Source: Ruminococcus sp. UBA3665 (GTDB lineage: Bacteria > Bacillota > Clostridia > Oscillospirales > Ruminococcaceae). Taken from it: a DNA stretch of 32,106 nt. The stretch spans positions 1 to 32,106 of the forward strand of contig DFJS01000031.1 in NCBI GenBank assembly GCA_002373165.1, written 5' to 3'. A program made the translations under genes and the position numbers. Of this stretch, positions 23,036 through 31,457 are shown one piece after another. The notes below the pieces were generated by a model, which was not told the origin of the DNA, ran no database searches, and saw only the letters and a list, made by a program, of their open reading frames with translations. How positions within the stretch are numbered: the first letter of the stretch is position 1; each line of letters opens with the position of its first letter.

Positions 23036-24715
23036 TTATGCAGTCTGTGTTTCGGGCAGATTTTCCCGTATGTATTTTTCCAGAAACTGTTCCATCGGGA
23101 TGGGTTTGGAGTAGAAATAGCCCTGAAGACTGTTTACGCCGTAATTCCGGAGAAAATCGCGCATCTGTGCCGTTTCCACACCTTCTACGCAGACTTCCGC
23201 AGAAAAGGCATCGGCCAGGTTCGAGATAAACTTGACTGTGTTCTGATCAGATGCACTTTTTTCAACATTCTTGACATATTCGCGGTCAATCTTGACAGTA
23301 TCCACAGGCAGTTCACGCAGAATTCCCAGCGAAGAAAAGCCTGTGCCGAAATCGTCCAGTGCGACACGAATTCCGTGTTCCCGGAAGGTCTTGAACATTT
23401 TTTTCAGAAGCGTAATATCCAGCAGACGGCAGCGTTCCGTGATTTCCAGGCAAAGATTTTCCGGCGGAAAACCAGTCTGATCAAGCAAACTCAGAACCAT
23501 ATCGACAAAATCATTCTGTTCCAGCTGTGCATAAGATAAATTCACATTCATGATAAAATCCGGATATTTTTTCAGCATCAGCTTGCCGTCTTCCATTGCC
23601 TGCTGGAGAATCCATTTGCCAAGCTCCGGAAACAGCGGATCCTGTTCCAGCACAGGAATGAACTGAATCGGGGGAATTGTGCCGTACAAATCATTTTTCC
23701 AGCGGATTAATGCCTCCATGCCTTTGAGATTTTCCGTATCGGCATCCATAATCGGCTGATAGCAGAGATAGAATCCCTTGCAGTTTTCAGAAACGCTGTT
23801 CCGGATGACATTCAGGCGTTCAATCAGGATTCTGTTATCGTCACTCAGTTCGTCAGCGAAAATAACAGGTTCGCCGAGCCGGCGGTTTTTAGATTCATAA
23901 TAGGCATATTTCAGGCAGGAATAAACAGTTTCCTTGCTGATATCAAAACTGTCAATCCGGACAATGCCGGCATTGAGTGAGATAATCACATGTTCGTCAT
24001 TGACATAGAAATCATGCGAGAGTTCTTTCTTGAGATTTCTGTAAATTTCTGCCACCTGTTCGGGAGAAAGCTCCCGGCTGATAATAGCAAATTTTGTGCC
24101 GTCCATGCGGTAGACTGCGCCTTTGTTGGAAAATTTTTCACTCAGCAGTCTGCCAAGTTTCTGGAGCACACTGTTCCCGAACGTATAGCCATAAATATCA
24201 TTGATATTGGAAAAGCTGCTGATACCAGTCAGCAGGACAGAATACTCATCACGCTGACGGAAAATCATTTCCAGATCATCAAAAAAGCCGTAAAGACTGC
24301 GCAGTCCGGTCACAGCATCGATATAACTCATCAGTCCGTGATTCTTGATGGCCCCACCGAAATATTCCGGTTCTCCGTTGCCGTCACGGATGACTACGCC
24401 CCGGCAGGTACACACAGCATAACTGCCGTCACGGGCAAGAGCCCGGTACTGCATATCATGTGCGCCGTCCTTTCCGGCAAAGATATTTTCAATGCTTTTA
24501 TGATACACTTCCCGGTCTTCCGGGTGAATATGCTCTTCCCAGATTGCACCGGCATTCTGCATGTAAATGCCCGGCAGACTGAAAAAATCCACTGCACTCT
24601 GTGACCAGCGCGAATAATCTTCTTTCATATCGCACAGATAGACATAACTGCCGTCTGCAATCAGACTGAAGGCTTCAAACAAGCCGTCCAGTTTCCGGAT
24701 TCTCTCCTCTTTCAT
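23036..24715 (-). CDS. PAS-GGDEF(degenerate)-EAL c-di-GMP phosphodiesterase
   Basis: A 559-residue cytosolic enzyme without membrane segments. A PAS-type sensor spans about 15-125 (EHIHPEDRE, then RDGSYAVCTCRGV). The GGDEF domain (about 130-285) has MDGTKF (204-209) in place of GGDEF, so it should not make c-di-GMP and may instead bind GTP or serve as a regulator. The EAL domain (about 300-550) keeps the catalytic set: EALIRW (334-339), NVNLSY (390-395), EITE (424-427), DDFGTG (454-459), KIDR (475-478), EGVET (511-515) and LQGYFYSKP (530-538). Expected reaction: c-di-GMP to pGpG. GGAGGG lies about 8 bases before ATG 24715. It follows the cyclase gene by 29 bases. Confidence 0.93.
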   Translation of the reverse strand: MKEERIRKLDGLFEAFSLIADGSYVYLCDMKEDYSRWSQSAVDFFSLPGIYMQNAGAIWEEHIHPEDREVYHKSIENIFAGKDGAHDMQYRALARDGSYAVCTCRGVVIRDGNGEPEYFGGAIKNHGLMSYIDAVTGLRSLYGFFDDLEMIFRQRDEYSVLLTGISSFSNINDIYGYTFGNSVLQKLGRLLSEKFSNKGAVYRMDGTKFAIISRELSPEQVAEIYRNLKKELSHDFYVNDEHVIISLNAGIVRIDSFDISKETVYSCLKYAYYESKNRRLGEPVIFADELSDDNRILIERLNVIRNSVSENCKGFYLCYQPIMDADTENLKGMEALIRWKNDLYGTIPPIQFIPVLEQDPLFPELGKWILQQAMEDGKLMLKKYPDFIMNVNLSYAQLEQNDFVDMVLSLLDQTGFPPENLCLEITERCRLLDITLLKKMFKTFREHGIRVALDDFGTGFSSLGILRELPVDTVKIDREYVKNVEKSASDQNTVKFISNLADAFSAEVCVEGVETAQMRDFLRNYGVNSLQGYFYSKPIPMEQFLEKYIRENLPETQTA

Positions 24716-24744
24716 CTCAGTTCCCTCCCAATGAAAGCTGTGCC

Positions 24745-26505
24745 TTACAGCACAACTACTCTGTTTTTGCCGGATTTTTTGGCCTGATACAAGGCTTTGT
24801 CCACCCGGATGCAGAGAGAATCGCTGTCCTCTCCTGCGATGAATTCTGTTACACCAACACTGACCGTTCTGTGACCAACAGAATTTTCAAAATCAATTGC
24901 TTCAAACTCTTTTCGGATTTGTTCAGCGGCTTCTTTGGCATAATCCAGAGGATGCTGTATCATCAGCATGAACTCCTCGCCGCCCCATCTGCCGACAGCA
25001 GAATCGGGATTATATTTTTTTACATTTTCACGAAGCAGTCCCGACAGTCCGATAATGACATGATCGCCTTCTTTATGGCCGAACTGGTCATTGACCTGTT
25101 TGAAATTATCAATATCCAGCATAATCAGGCAAAGCGGCTTTTCGGGGTGATGACTGCGTTCTTTCAGACTTGCTTTGATGCGCCGTTCAATTTCACGGCG
25201 GTTGCAGAGCTGGGTCAGTCCGTCAGAGACGGCCATAAATTCCAGCTTCTGATTGGCTTGTTCCAGTTCTTCCGTAGCGGCTTCGATAAAAGTAGCAAGC
25301 CGGTTGATCATAGAAACTTTTCCGGAAAACTGCTCCTGATGCATGTGAAATTCCGGCGATTCGGCAAAAGCCGGTTCGCCTTCGCGGAATCCGGCTACCA
25401 CCAGCGTGACGTTATGCTGATTGACAAAGCCGTTGGTTCTCAGAAATTCGCCGGAGGTATAAAACCCGGAAGTCGGGGCGACAGACTGGAACGGCTGTGT
25501 TTCTTTGCTGATTTCGTCCATGCCCCAGAAGGTTCTTCTGGCGGCGCAGGAATAGACACGGATGGTATCAGGCTGAAATTCCCGGATATTCTGTCCGCTC
25601 TGGCGGATTCTTTCCAGAATTGTCCAGGGGTCGCCGTAAGCAATGCGGGCAACTACATTTTCTTCTATATTAGAAGTCATTGTCAGGGAACCGTCTGCAT
25701 TGCTGGCAATCGGTGCTCTTAAAATATTCAGGCCGTGATGTTCGTAAAAAAACGGAAATTCAAGAGTATTGCTGAAAAAATGTTCGTCATTGCGGATATT
25801 GAGATATTTATAATAGGCATCATAGGCAGGTTTGCCGTCCAGTTCATAGAGAATGCTGCCTTCGGCACGGGTGACAAGGAATTTCTTTCCCAGAGGCTTC
25901 CAGCCTGTCACGTGCAGCGTTGTCACATGGAAATCCTCGCCGCCTGCCAGCAGAAATACAACAGAGGAAGAAGAATATTCCCCGTTTTTGGAAAATACAC
26001 ATGCTTCGTTATCCATATCGGAACTGAATGCGCCGCCGCCGAAAATTTCAATTTCTTTTGGCAGTTTTCCAAGTTCGTCACAGAATTCTGTCATGGACAT
26101 GCCGCGGATTGTCACAAGCATTTCGATCATTTTAATCCAGGGGCGTTCGGCAATCACGGCTGAAAGCTCCTGAACCGTCTGCACAGCGTTTTCGGCATTC
26201 AAGGGCATCTGCACTACTTCCATGCGGGTAGAAGGGTATTCTCCTACACTGCATACAATCACGATTTCTGTCTGAACACAGCCTTCCATGATATTGCCGT
26301 TTGTGGAGCATCCGCGGTAGGAAGCCTCCGGCAAAATTTCGTCGATAGTACGGCAGATTTCAGAAAGCAGATTCTGATTCAGGGATTCTGAAAAAATATC
26401 AAATAAAATGCTGGAAGTAATCCGGTTTTTCTGCCATTGCTGAATTTTAATCAATTCTTTGCGGAATTGTGTCTGATTATGATAAATAAACTGAAATTGT
26501 TTCAT
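24745..26505 (-). CDS. FIST-domain diguanylate cyclase (GGEEF)
   Basis: A 586-residue cytosolic cyclase. FIST N (about 30-210) and FIST C (about 220-360) form a sensory unit thought to bind small ligands such as amino acids. A short coiled linker (TEELEQANQKLEF) leads to the GGDEF domain (about 420-586), with DGLTQLCNRRE, MLDIDNFKQVND and an intact GGEEF at 508-512. No RxxD inhibitory site precedes GGEEF. It should convert two GTP to c-di-GMP. ATG 26505 is chosen because the promoter at 26557-26585 starts transcripts near 26550, which excludes the longer frame from 26598. The ribosome site is weak (AAGGG at about 14 bases). In-frame GTG 26517 is an alternative. Confidence 0.92.
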   Translation of the reverse strand: MKQFQFIYHNQTQFRKELIKIQQWQKNRITSSILFDIFSESLNQNLLSEICRTIDEILPEASYRGCSTNGNIMEGCVQTEIVIVCSVGEYPSTRMEVVQMPLNAENAVQTVQELSAVIAERPWIKMIEMLVTIRGMSMTEFCDELGKLPKEIEIFGGGAFSSDMDNEACVFSKNGEYSSSSVVFLLAGGEDFHVTTLHVTGWKPLGKKFLVTRAEGSILYELDGKPAYDAYYKYLNIRNDEHFFSNTLEFPFFYEHHGLNILRAPIASNADGSLTMTSNIEENVVARIAYGDPWTILERIRQSGQNIREFQPDTIRVYSCAARRTFWGMDEISKETQPFQSVAPTSGFYTSGEFLRTNGFVNQHNVTLVVAGFREGEPAFAESPEFHMHQEQFSGKVSMINRLATFIEAATEELEQANQKLEFMAVSDGLTQLCNRREIERRIKASLKERSHHPEKPLCLIMLDIDNFKQVNDQFGHKEGDHVIIGLSGLLRENVKKYNPDSAVGRWGGEEFMLMIQHPLDYAKEAAEQIRKEFEAIDFENSVGHRTVSVGVTEFIAGEDSDSLCIRVDKALYQAKKSGKNRVVVL

Positions 26506-26556
26506 AACTGCTGTCACGCCCTTATGCTGATTTTGATTTAAAAAGATTCTCTTTTT

Positions 26557-26585
26557 ATTATAACATGAAAGAAAAAGAAAGTCAA
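26557..26585 (-). promoter_or_regulatory. Sigma-A promoter of the c-di-GMP operon
   Basis: Read leftward: TTGACT (26585-26580), 17-base spacer, TATAAT (26562-26557) with ATGT before the -10. Confidence 0.82.
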
Positions 26586-26664
26586 TCCAATTATGCATAT
26601 TTTTCTATAACGGATAAAAATAGACTGTTGTTTTGTTGAAAATGACGAATTTTTATTTTTCCCC

Positions 26665-26689
26665 GGAAAAGTGTCATATTTTGCGTTCC
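26665..26689 (+). promoter_or_regulatory. Possible ECF-type promoter of the second sigma gene
   Basis: GGAAAA (26665-26670) and CGTTCC (26684-26689) are 13 bases apart, loosely like a GGAAC...CGTC ECF promoter. The sequence ATTTACAGAAAG further down (26715-26726) also occurs before the first sigma gene (19870-19881). Weak evidence. Confidence 0.27.
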
Positions 26690-26739
26690 TGATGTGTATC
26701 ACAGGTGAAAAGCAATTTACAGAAAGAAGGGAAAATGCT

Positions 26740-27288
26740 ATGCTGACTTTACAGGAATCTGAATCAAACAGTACACAGCCGCACGAGATCAAAAAAAATA
26801 ACATCCGCATGACCGGCGTATCCTTCGCCGTGATTGACCAGTATCAGGATATGATCTACAGGACAGCCGTTACTATAACAGGAAATCATGCCGATGCAGA
26901 AGATGTTCTTCAGGAAGTGTTTTTTAAATATTTCCGCCTGCATCCGGCATTTGAAAGCAGTTCGCATGAAAAAGCCTGGTTCCTGCGCGTGACAATCAAC
27001 GAATGCAAAAACCTGATGCGGACAATATGGAAACGAAAACGAACCGATTTTGACCCGGAACTGCTGGTGCAGACAGAAAATCCTTTCAGCGAACAGGATT
27101 CCGCTGTGCTGGAAGCTGTCATGCATCTGCCGGAAAAATACAGGATTGCTATTTATCTGTATTATTATGAAGAATATTCCGTCCGGGAAATTGCCGTTAT
27201 TACATCACAGTCGGAGGCCGCTGTGGCACAGCATCTGGTCAGAGGCCGCAGAAAGCTCCGCAAACAGCTGGGGGAGGAATTATCATGA
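26740..27288 (+). CDS. ECF-family RNA polymerase sigma factor (second)
   Basis: A 182-residue ECF sigma factor, distinct in sequence from the one at 19914. About 25 variable residues come first. Region 2 (about 30-95) includes YQDMIYRTAVTITGNHADA, EDVLQEVFFKYF and KAWFLRVTINECKNLMR. Region 4 (about 125-180) includes LPEKYRIAIYLYYYEEYSV and REIAVITSQSEAAVAQHLV. AGAAGGGA lies about 8 bases before ATG 26740; the earlier ATG of the frame (26671) has no ribosome site. The stop overlaps the start of the next gene (ATGA), as in typical sigma/anti-sigma pairs. It is divergent from the c-di-GMP operon. Confidence 0.92.
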   Translation: MLTLQESESNSTQPHEIKKNNIRMTGVSFAVIDQYQDMIYRTAVTITGNHADAEDVLQEVFFKYFRLHPAFESSSHEKAWFLRVTINECKNLMRTIWKRKRTDFDPELLVQTENPFSEQDSAVLEAVMHLPEKYRIAIYLYYYEEYSVREIAVITSQSEAAVAQHLVRGRRKLRKQLGEELS

Positions 27289-27626
27289 GTTTACGCAAAC
27301 AGATTAAACATGCTTATCATCAGATTCATGTGCCGGAAGATGTCACAGAACGCCTGAAACAGGAATTATATCAGAAAGATTTTCAGGAAGAAGAATTTTC
27401 TGACATATTTCAGGAAGAAGAACCGGCACAGTTTCGCTTTGGAAAATATTTCGGCTTTCTTGCTGCGGCAGTCGTAATGGGAGTCGGCATAGGAATTGCG
27501 GCATCCGGCATGATGCAGCAGCGTGAAAACGTATTCCAGCCGGCAGCAACAGTTCCCGTACAGGTTACGGCTACAGAAAATGCCGCAGAGGAAACAACCG
27601 AAACTTATCCTGTGCCCGATGCATAA
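27285..27626 (+). CDS. Short single-pass membrane protein, likely anti-sigma factor
   Basis: A 113-residue protein: a 53-residue cytoplasmic segment with HVPEDVTERLKQELYQ, a transmembrane helix at about 54-75 (GFLAAAVVMGVGIGIAA), and only about 38 residues outside, ending in a Thr/Glu/Pro-rich tail. The 4-base overlap with the sigma gene means coupled synthesis in similar amounts, the usual arrangement of an ECF sigma factor and its membrane anti-sigma factor. The outside part is much shorter than in most such proteins, and the following bases do not continue it in another frame. It may rely on a separate sensor. Confidence 0.78.
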   Translation: MSLRKQIKHAYHQIHVPEDVTERLKQELYQKDFQEEEFSDIFQEEEPAQFRFGKYFGFLAAAVVMGVGIGIAASGMMQQRENVFQPAATVPVQVTATENAAEETTETYPVPDA

Positions 27627-27699
27627 AAATATAGTTTCCGGCCATACTAGCTTTGACAGAGATGCAATAAAATTTTCTGTCAGAACAGGAGAACGCATC

Positions 27700-27774
27700 A
27701 TGAGTAAGAAAAAGAAAAAAAGTGTTCCGGCATCCGCTCCTGAAAACGGCGAACATCAGAACACGGAAAACTGA
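27700..27774 (+). CDS. Tiny basic ORF (24 residues)
   Basis: ATG 27700 follows AGGAG (27687-27691) at 8 bases. The product starts MSKKKKKSVPASAPENG and ends in a polar EHQNTEN. It lies between the anti-sigma gene (74-base gap) and a strong terminator, so it is probably part of that transcript. Good ribosome site, biased composition and position argue for translation; there is no recognised homologue. It could be a small nucleic-acid- or ribosome-binding protein, or a chance ORF. Confidence 0.5.
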   Translation: MSKKKKKSVPASAPENGEHQNTEN

Positions 27775-27778
27775 CAGC

Positions 27779-27812
27779 AAAAATCCCTGTGCCCTGCGGC
27801 ACGGGGATTTTT
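27779..27812. terminator. Bidirectional terminator
   Basis: AAAAATCCCTGTGCC (27779-27793) pairs with GGCACGGGGATTTTT (27798-27812), one T-G pair, 4-base loop. The symmetric A and T ends suit both converging transcripts. Confidence 0.92.
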
Positions 27813-27860
27813 GTCTTAAGGAAGAATAGGATAAAGTTCAGCGTATACGCTGTCAGTCGT

Positions 27861-29447
27861 TTAAGAAAGCAGAGCAAAGCGTTTCTGTTCGCCGACTGTG
27901 TCGGTAAACATGGATTTCGGCCGTGCCCAGATACTGCCGTCCTCATCATTCTGATAAATAACAAGTTCTTCCAGCGTTTCGCTGTGTGTGGCAATTTCCA
28001 GAACAGTATAAATACCGCCCTTGAAGTGTTTATATTTCTGACCCGGTTCGATTTCAGCAGGTGCTTCTACAGGAACAGGCTTCGGGTCGGGCTGGAGATT
28101 GACAATATCATCATGAACAATAATCATGGAAGAATGCGGCTCCAGATGAATTCTTGCATTGCCGTTTTCTACTGTAACCGGTTTTCCGTTAAGGACATCC
28201 ACCAGTGCGCCGTACTGTGTGCCGAACTGCATATCATACGGATTGTCATCCAGATTCAGGGCGACATAAACGCTCTGACCGTCGAGTTCTTTGGCAAACA
28301 GCAGCTGTTTGTTGGTAATCTGGTAGCGGTTATAATTGCCGGTCCGCAGTGCCGGGTAAGCTCTGTAAATTCTGCCCAGTTTGACGATATGCTGATAGAG
28401 TGCCGTATTTTCATTTTTCATATCTTCAAGATTCAGGCACGGACGCATAGGAGAATCATCCCAGCCGTCACGCTTGGCACCCCTGATGCCGTATTCACTT
28501 CCGTAATAGATTGACGGAATGCCCGGCATAGCATACAGCAGTGTATAACAGGTATTCAGATATTCCGGCTTTTCCAGCTTGCTTGCCAGACGGTCGACAT
28601 CATGATTATCTACAAAATTATAAAGCTTGATATTTCTGTAAATACCGCCGTTTGCGCCGGACTGTCTGTTGATGGAATAATCAATTTCAAAATAATTCTT
28701 GGAATTATGAGAAGACCAGATGCCCTTGAAACATTCGTAATTAGTAACAGAATCCAGCATTTCCGGGTTAGCCCAGCGGTTGTAATCGCCGTGGATGATT
28801 TCGCCCATCAGCCAGAATTCCGGGTTCCGGCTTTTGCAGAAAGTTCTGATTCTCTTAAAGAAATTAAAATCAATGCAGTCGGCAGCATCAAAGCGGATAC
28901 CGTCAATTTTGAATTCGCTCATCCAGTAGCCTACGGCATCTAATAAATAATCACAGACTTCCGGGTTTTGCAGATTTAATTTTACTAAATTATAATGACC
29001 GTTCCAGCCTTCATACCAGAAAGGGTCGCCGCAGGGGGACTGTCCGCCGAAGTTCAGGTTCTGAAACCAGCCGCAGTATCTGGAATTCTGGCCTTTTTCC
29101 TGAATATCAGTAAACGCAAAGAATTTGCGGCCTACATGATTGAACACGCCGTCCAGAATGACATGAATGCCGTTTTCGTGCAGTGTTTCGCAGATCTGCT
29201 TGAACATTGCATTTGTGCCGAGTCTTCTGTCAATCATTTTGTAATCAATTGTATCATAGCCGTGTTCTACAGATTCAAAAATAGGGCTGAAATAAACAGC
29301 ATCGACATTCATTTCCAGCAGATGGGGAATCCAGTCGAGGATTTTTTCCAGTCTGTTAACGGGTTCGCCGCCTTCGTTAAACTGCGGTGCGCCGCAGAAT
29401 CCCAGCGGGTAAATATGATAGATAATCGCGTTTTCGTACCAATTCAT
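27861..29447 (-). CDS. GH13 alpha-amylase-family enzyme with C-terminal DUF1653-like domain
   Basis: A 528-residue glycoside hydrolase family 13 enzyme without a signal peptide, so it acts inside the cell on maltooligosaccharides or glycogen. The four GH13 regions are intact: DGVFNH (99-104), GIRFDAAD with nucleophile Asp187, GEIIHGD with acid/base Glu216, and FVDNHDVDR with Asp283. A beta-sandwich C domain follows. Residues about 466-525 (PGQKYKHFKGGIYTVLEIA, then HSETLEELVIYQ and WARPKSMF) look like a DUF1653 domain fused to the enzyme, which is normally a separate small protein. AAGGAG lies about 10 bases before ATG 29447. It is the second gene after the HD protein (40-base gap). Confidence 0.92.
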   Translation of the reverse strand: MNWYENAIIYHIYPLGFCGAPQFNEGGEPVNRLEKILDWIPHLLEMNVDAVYFSPIFESVEHGYDTIDYKMIDRRLGTNAMFKQICETLHENGIHVILDGVFNHVGRKFFAFTDIQEKGQNSRYCGWFQNLNFGGQSPCGDPFWYEGWNGHYNLVKLNLQNPEVCDYLLDAVGYWMSEFKIDGIRFDAADCIDFNFFKRIRTFCKSRNPEFWLMGEIIHGDYNRWANPEMLDSVTNYECFKGIWSSHNSKNYFEIDYSINRQSGANGGIYRNIKLYNFVDNHDVDRLASKLEKPEYLNTCYTLLYAMPGIPSIYYGSEYGIRGAKRDGWDDSPMRPCLNLEDMKNENTALYQHIVKLGRIYRAYPALRTGNYNRYQITNKQLLFAKELDGQSVYVALNLDDNPYDMQFGTQYGALVDVLNGKPVTVENGNARIHLEPHSSMIIVHDDIVNLQPDPKPVPVEAPAEIEPGQKYKHFKGGIYTVLEIATHSETLEELVIYQNDEDGSIWARPKSMFTDTVGEQKRFALLS

Positions 29448-29487
29448 GAATTCATAACTCCTTCTCTTCTCTGATGTGAATCATATA

Positions 29488-30090
29488 TTATTTGGGATTG
29501 ATACTGCCCTCTAAGAAATAGCTTGCTTCCATATCGGCAACATTCAGAGCGAGGGCAAGCGGGAACATCTCGAATGCTTTTCCGACGTTATTGATCTGTT
29601 CCGAATTAGCTGCATTGGAAAATCCCATATGATAACGGATGGCAAAAGCTTCTTCCCTGGAAAGGCGCATATAGCTTGAAATAATATAGACTGATTTTTC
29701 GCCGTGACCGTAAGGAAGAAAATCTTCTACTTTATAATAGGGCACTCTTTCCCATACACCCTGTGCATTTTTGGCATTTCGATAATCGACAGTATAGAAA
29801 TTCAGCTTGCAGATATCATGCAGAAGCGAAACAAGTGCTACTGTTTCGTCAGAATAGTTCATATTGTAGAGTTCTTTTGTTCTGGGTCTTGACAGATAAT
29901 CTTCCAGACAATGATAAACATTGACACTATGCTGAACCAGTCCGCCTTCGTAAGCACCATGAAAACGTGTGCTGGAAGGTGCAGTAAAGAAATCGCTTGC
30001 ATCGCTGGAGAGATATTCCAGCAGCCGGGCAGCCCCGGGACGGGTGATTTTTTCCTGATAGATCTGTATAAATTCTTCTTTGGCATTCAT
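29488..30090 (-). CDS. HD-domain phosphohydrolase-like protein
   Basis: A 200-residue soluble protein of the HD superfamily, metal-dependent phosphohydrolases acting on nucleotides or RNA. The metal ligands are visible in order: GGLVQHSVNVY, LLHDICKLNFY (the HD pair), YGHGEKSVYI, IRYHMGF and NVADMEASYF. Length and layout match stand-alone HD hydrolases of Firmicutes; the substrate is unknown. GGGGGGAA lies about 8 bases before ATG 30090. It is first in a two-gene operon with the GH13 enzyme, from the promoter at 30117-30145; there is no obvious biochemical link between the two. Confidence 0.85.
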   Translation of the reverse strand: MNAKEEFIQIYQEKITRPGAARLLEYLSSDASDFFTAPSSTRFHGAYEGGLVQHSVNVYHCLEDYLSRPRTKELYNMNYSDETVALVSLLHDICKLNFYTVDYRNAKNAQGVWERVPYYKVEDFLPYGHGEKSVYIISSYMRLSREEAFAIRYHMGFSNAANSEQINNVGKAFEMFPLALALNVADMEASYFLEGSINPK

Positions 30091-30116
30091 GATTCTTCCC
30101 CCCTTGTAATAAGTTT

Positions 30117-30145
30117 ATTATAGCATATCCTTTGAGTAATTGCAA
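30117..30145 (-). promoter_or_regulatory. Promoter of the HD/GH13 operon
   Basis: Read leftward: TTGCAA (30145-30140), 17-base spacer, TATAAT (30122-30117) with the full TATGC extension. The -35 is weaker than at most genes here. Confidence 0.72.
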
Positions 30146-30278
30146 TAGTTTTGTAAAAAAATCATGATTTGGCACATAACCAACATGCATGATTTGTAAA
30201 AAATAAACAAATATCTGCCGGAAGCAGAAATGCTCTGAATTTTAACAAAAGCAGTCCGGAAATGTCATGGATTCTTGG

Positions 30279-30307
30279 TTGACTTCCGGCGCATTCCGTG
30301 TTATACT
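30279..30307 (+). promoter_or_regulatory. Sigma-A promoter of the acyltransferase/regulator operon
   Basis: TTGACT (30279-30284), 17-base spacer, TATACT (30302-30307) preceded by CGTGT. Confidence 0.78.
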
Positions 30308-30338
30308 GTTAAAAAAAAGAGCAAAGGTGGTAATTTTC

Positions 30339-31457
30339 ATGAAATATGCAAGAAAGTATTATCTGGACAACATGCGCTGGATGACTGTCATCTTAGTTGT
30401 CATCTATCATACGCTGATGATGTACAGCGGTCTGACAGGCATAGGCACTGTTGTTCCGCAGGGGACAATTCATCTCCGGGACAGCTATTCTTATTTTGTC
30501 TATCCCTGGTTTATGATGATTTTATTTATTATTTCAGGCATCAGCGCGAGAATCAGTCTGGAGCATAATCCCTCCGGAAAGGCTTTCCTGAAAAAAAGAA
30601 CTGTGCGTTATCTTGTTCCCTCTACGCTGGGATTGTTTGTATTTCAATGGATTCAGGGATATATCAGCATGAAACTAAGCAATTCTTTCGAGACGATTCC
30701 GGAAACTACGCCGAAATTTGTATTGTTTTTTATCATGTCCTTATCCGGAACGGGCGTGCTCTGGTATTTACAGGTATTATGGCTGTATTCTCTGATTTTA
30801 GTCATCATCCGGAAATTTACCAAAAAACAGGAGAAATTATATCAGAAAACTGAAAATTTTCCGGTCTGGGGAATTTTACTGACAATTCTGCCTGCTGTAC
30901 TGTCTGCACAGGTTCTGAATACTCCCGTAATTTTAACATATCGGCTGGGCATTTACGGCTTTGCGTTTTTCGCAGGATATTATATTTTTGCTCATGAAGA
31001 AGTAATTCATAAAATTTCGCAGTATAGTAATATTCTGCTGGTTCTGTCCGTATTGATGGGAATCGGCTGTACAGTTTATTTCTGGGGTCAGAATTATGCG
31101 GATTATTCTGTTGTCAATCATCCCATTTCTGTCGCTTATGGATGGCTGATGTGTCTGAGTCTTTCAGGCATTGCAAAAAAATATCTTGATTTTCAGAATT
31201 CTGTGACAGCATGGTTCTGTCAGAAAAGCTTTGGATTATATATCTTTCATTATCTTGGCATGTCGCTGTGTGCGTATCTGCTGAATACTGATACAGCTCT
31301 GCCGGAAATTCTCCGCATGATGCTGACTCTGCTTTTCTCGTTCCTGATTGGTTACGGATTATATGAAATCATATCCCGGATTCCCGTGCTCCGCTGGTGC
31401 GTACTGGGAATTTCCCGGAAGCAAACAGAAAGGAAGGATACTCATGTTCAAGGATAA
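30339..31457 (+). CDS. Acyltransferase-3 family membrane protein (second)
   Basis: A 372-residue protein with about ten hydrophobic segments. The N-terminal signature of acyltransferase-3 enzymes is textbook: Arg in DNMRWMT, then ten residues to the His of VIYHTLMMY. FMMILFIISGISARIS and the basic loop FLKKRTVRYLVPS also fit. It is only distantly like the protein at 15058. AAGGTGG lies about 9 bases before ATG 30339, downstream of the promoter at 30279; the longer frame from 30267 starts upstream of the promoter and is excluded. Its last 14 bases overlap the XRE-AbrB gene. It probably transfers an acyl group to a surface glycan or lipid. Confidence 0.86.
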   Translation: MKYARKYYLDNMRWMTVILVVIYHTLMMYSGLTGIGTVVPQGTIHLRDSYSYFVYPWFMMILFIISGISARISLEHNPSGKAFLKKRTVRYLVPSTLGLFVFQWIQGYISMKLSNSFETIPETTPKFVLFFIMSLSGTGVLWYLQVLWLYSLILVIIRKFTKKQEKLYQKTENFPVWGILLTILPAVLSAQVLNTPVILTYRLGIYGFAFFAGYYIFAHEEVIHKISQYSNILLVLSVLMGIGCTVYFWGQNYADYSVVNHPISVAYGWLMCLSLSGIAKKYLDFQNSVTAWFCQKSFGLYIFHYLGMSLCAYLLNTDTALPEILRMMLTLLFSFLIGYGLYEIISRIPVLRWCVLGISRKQTERKDTHVQG

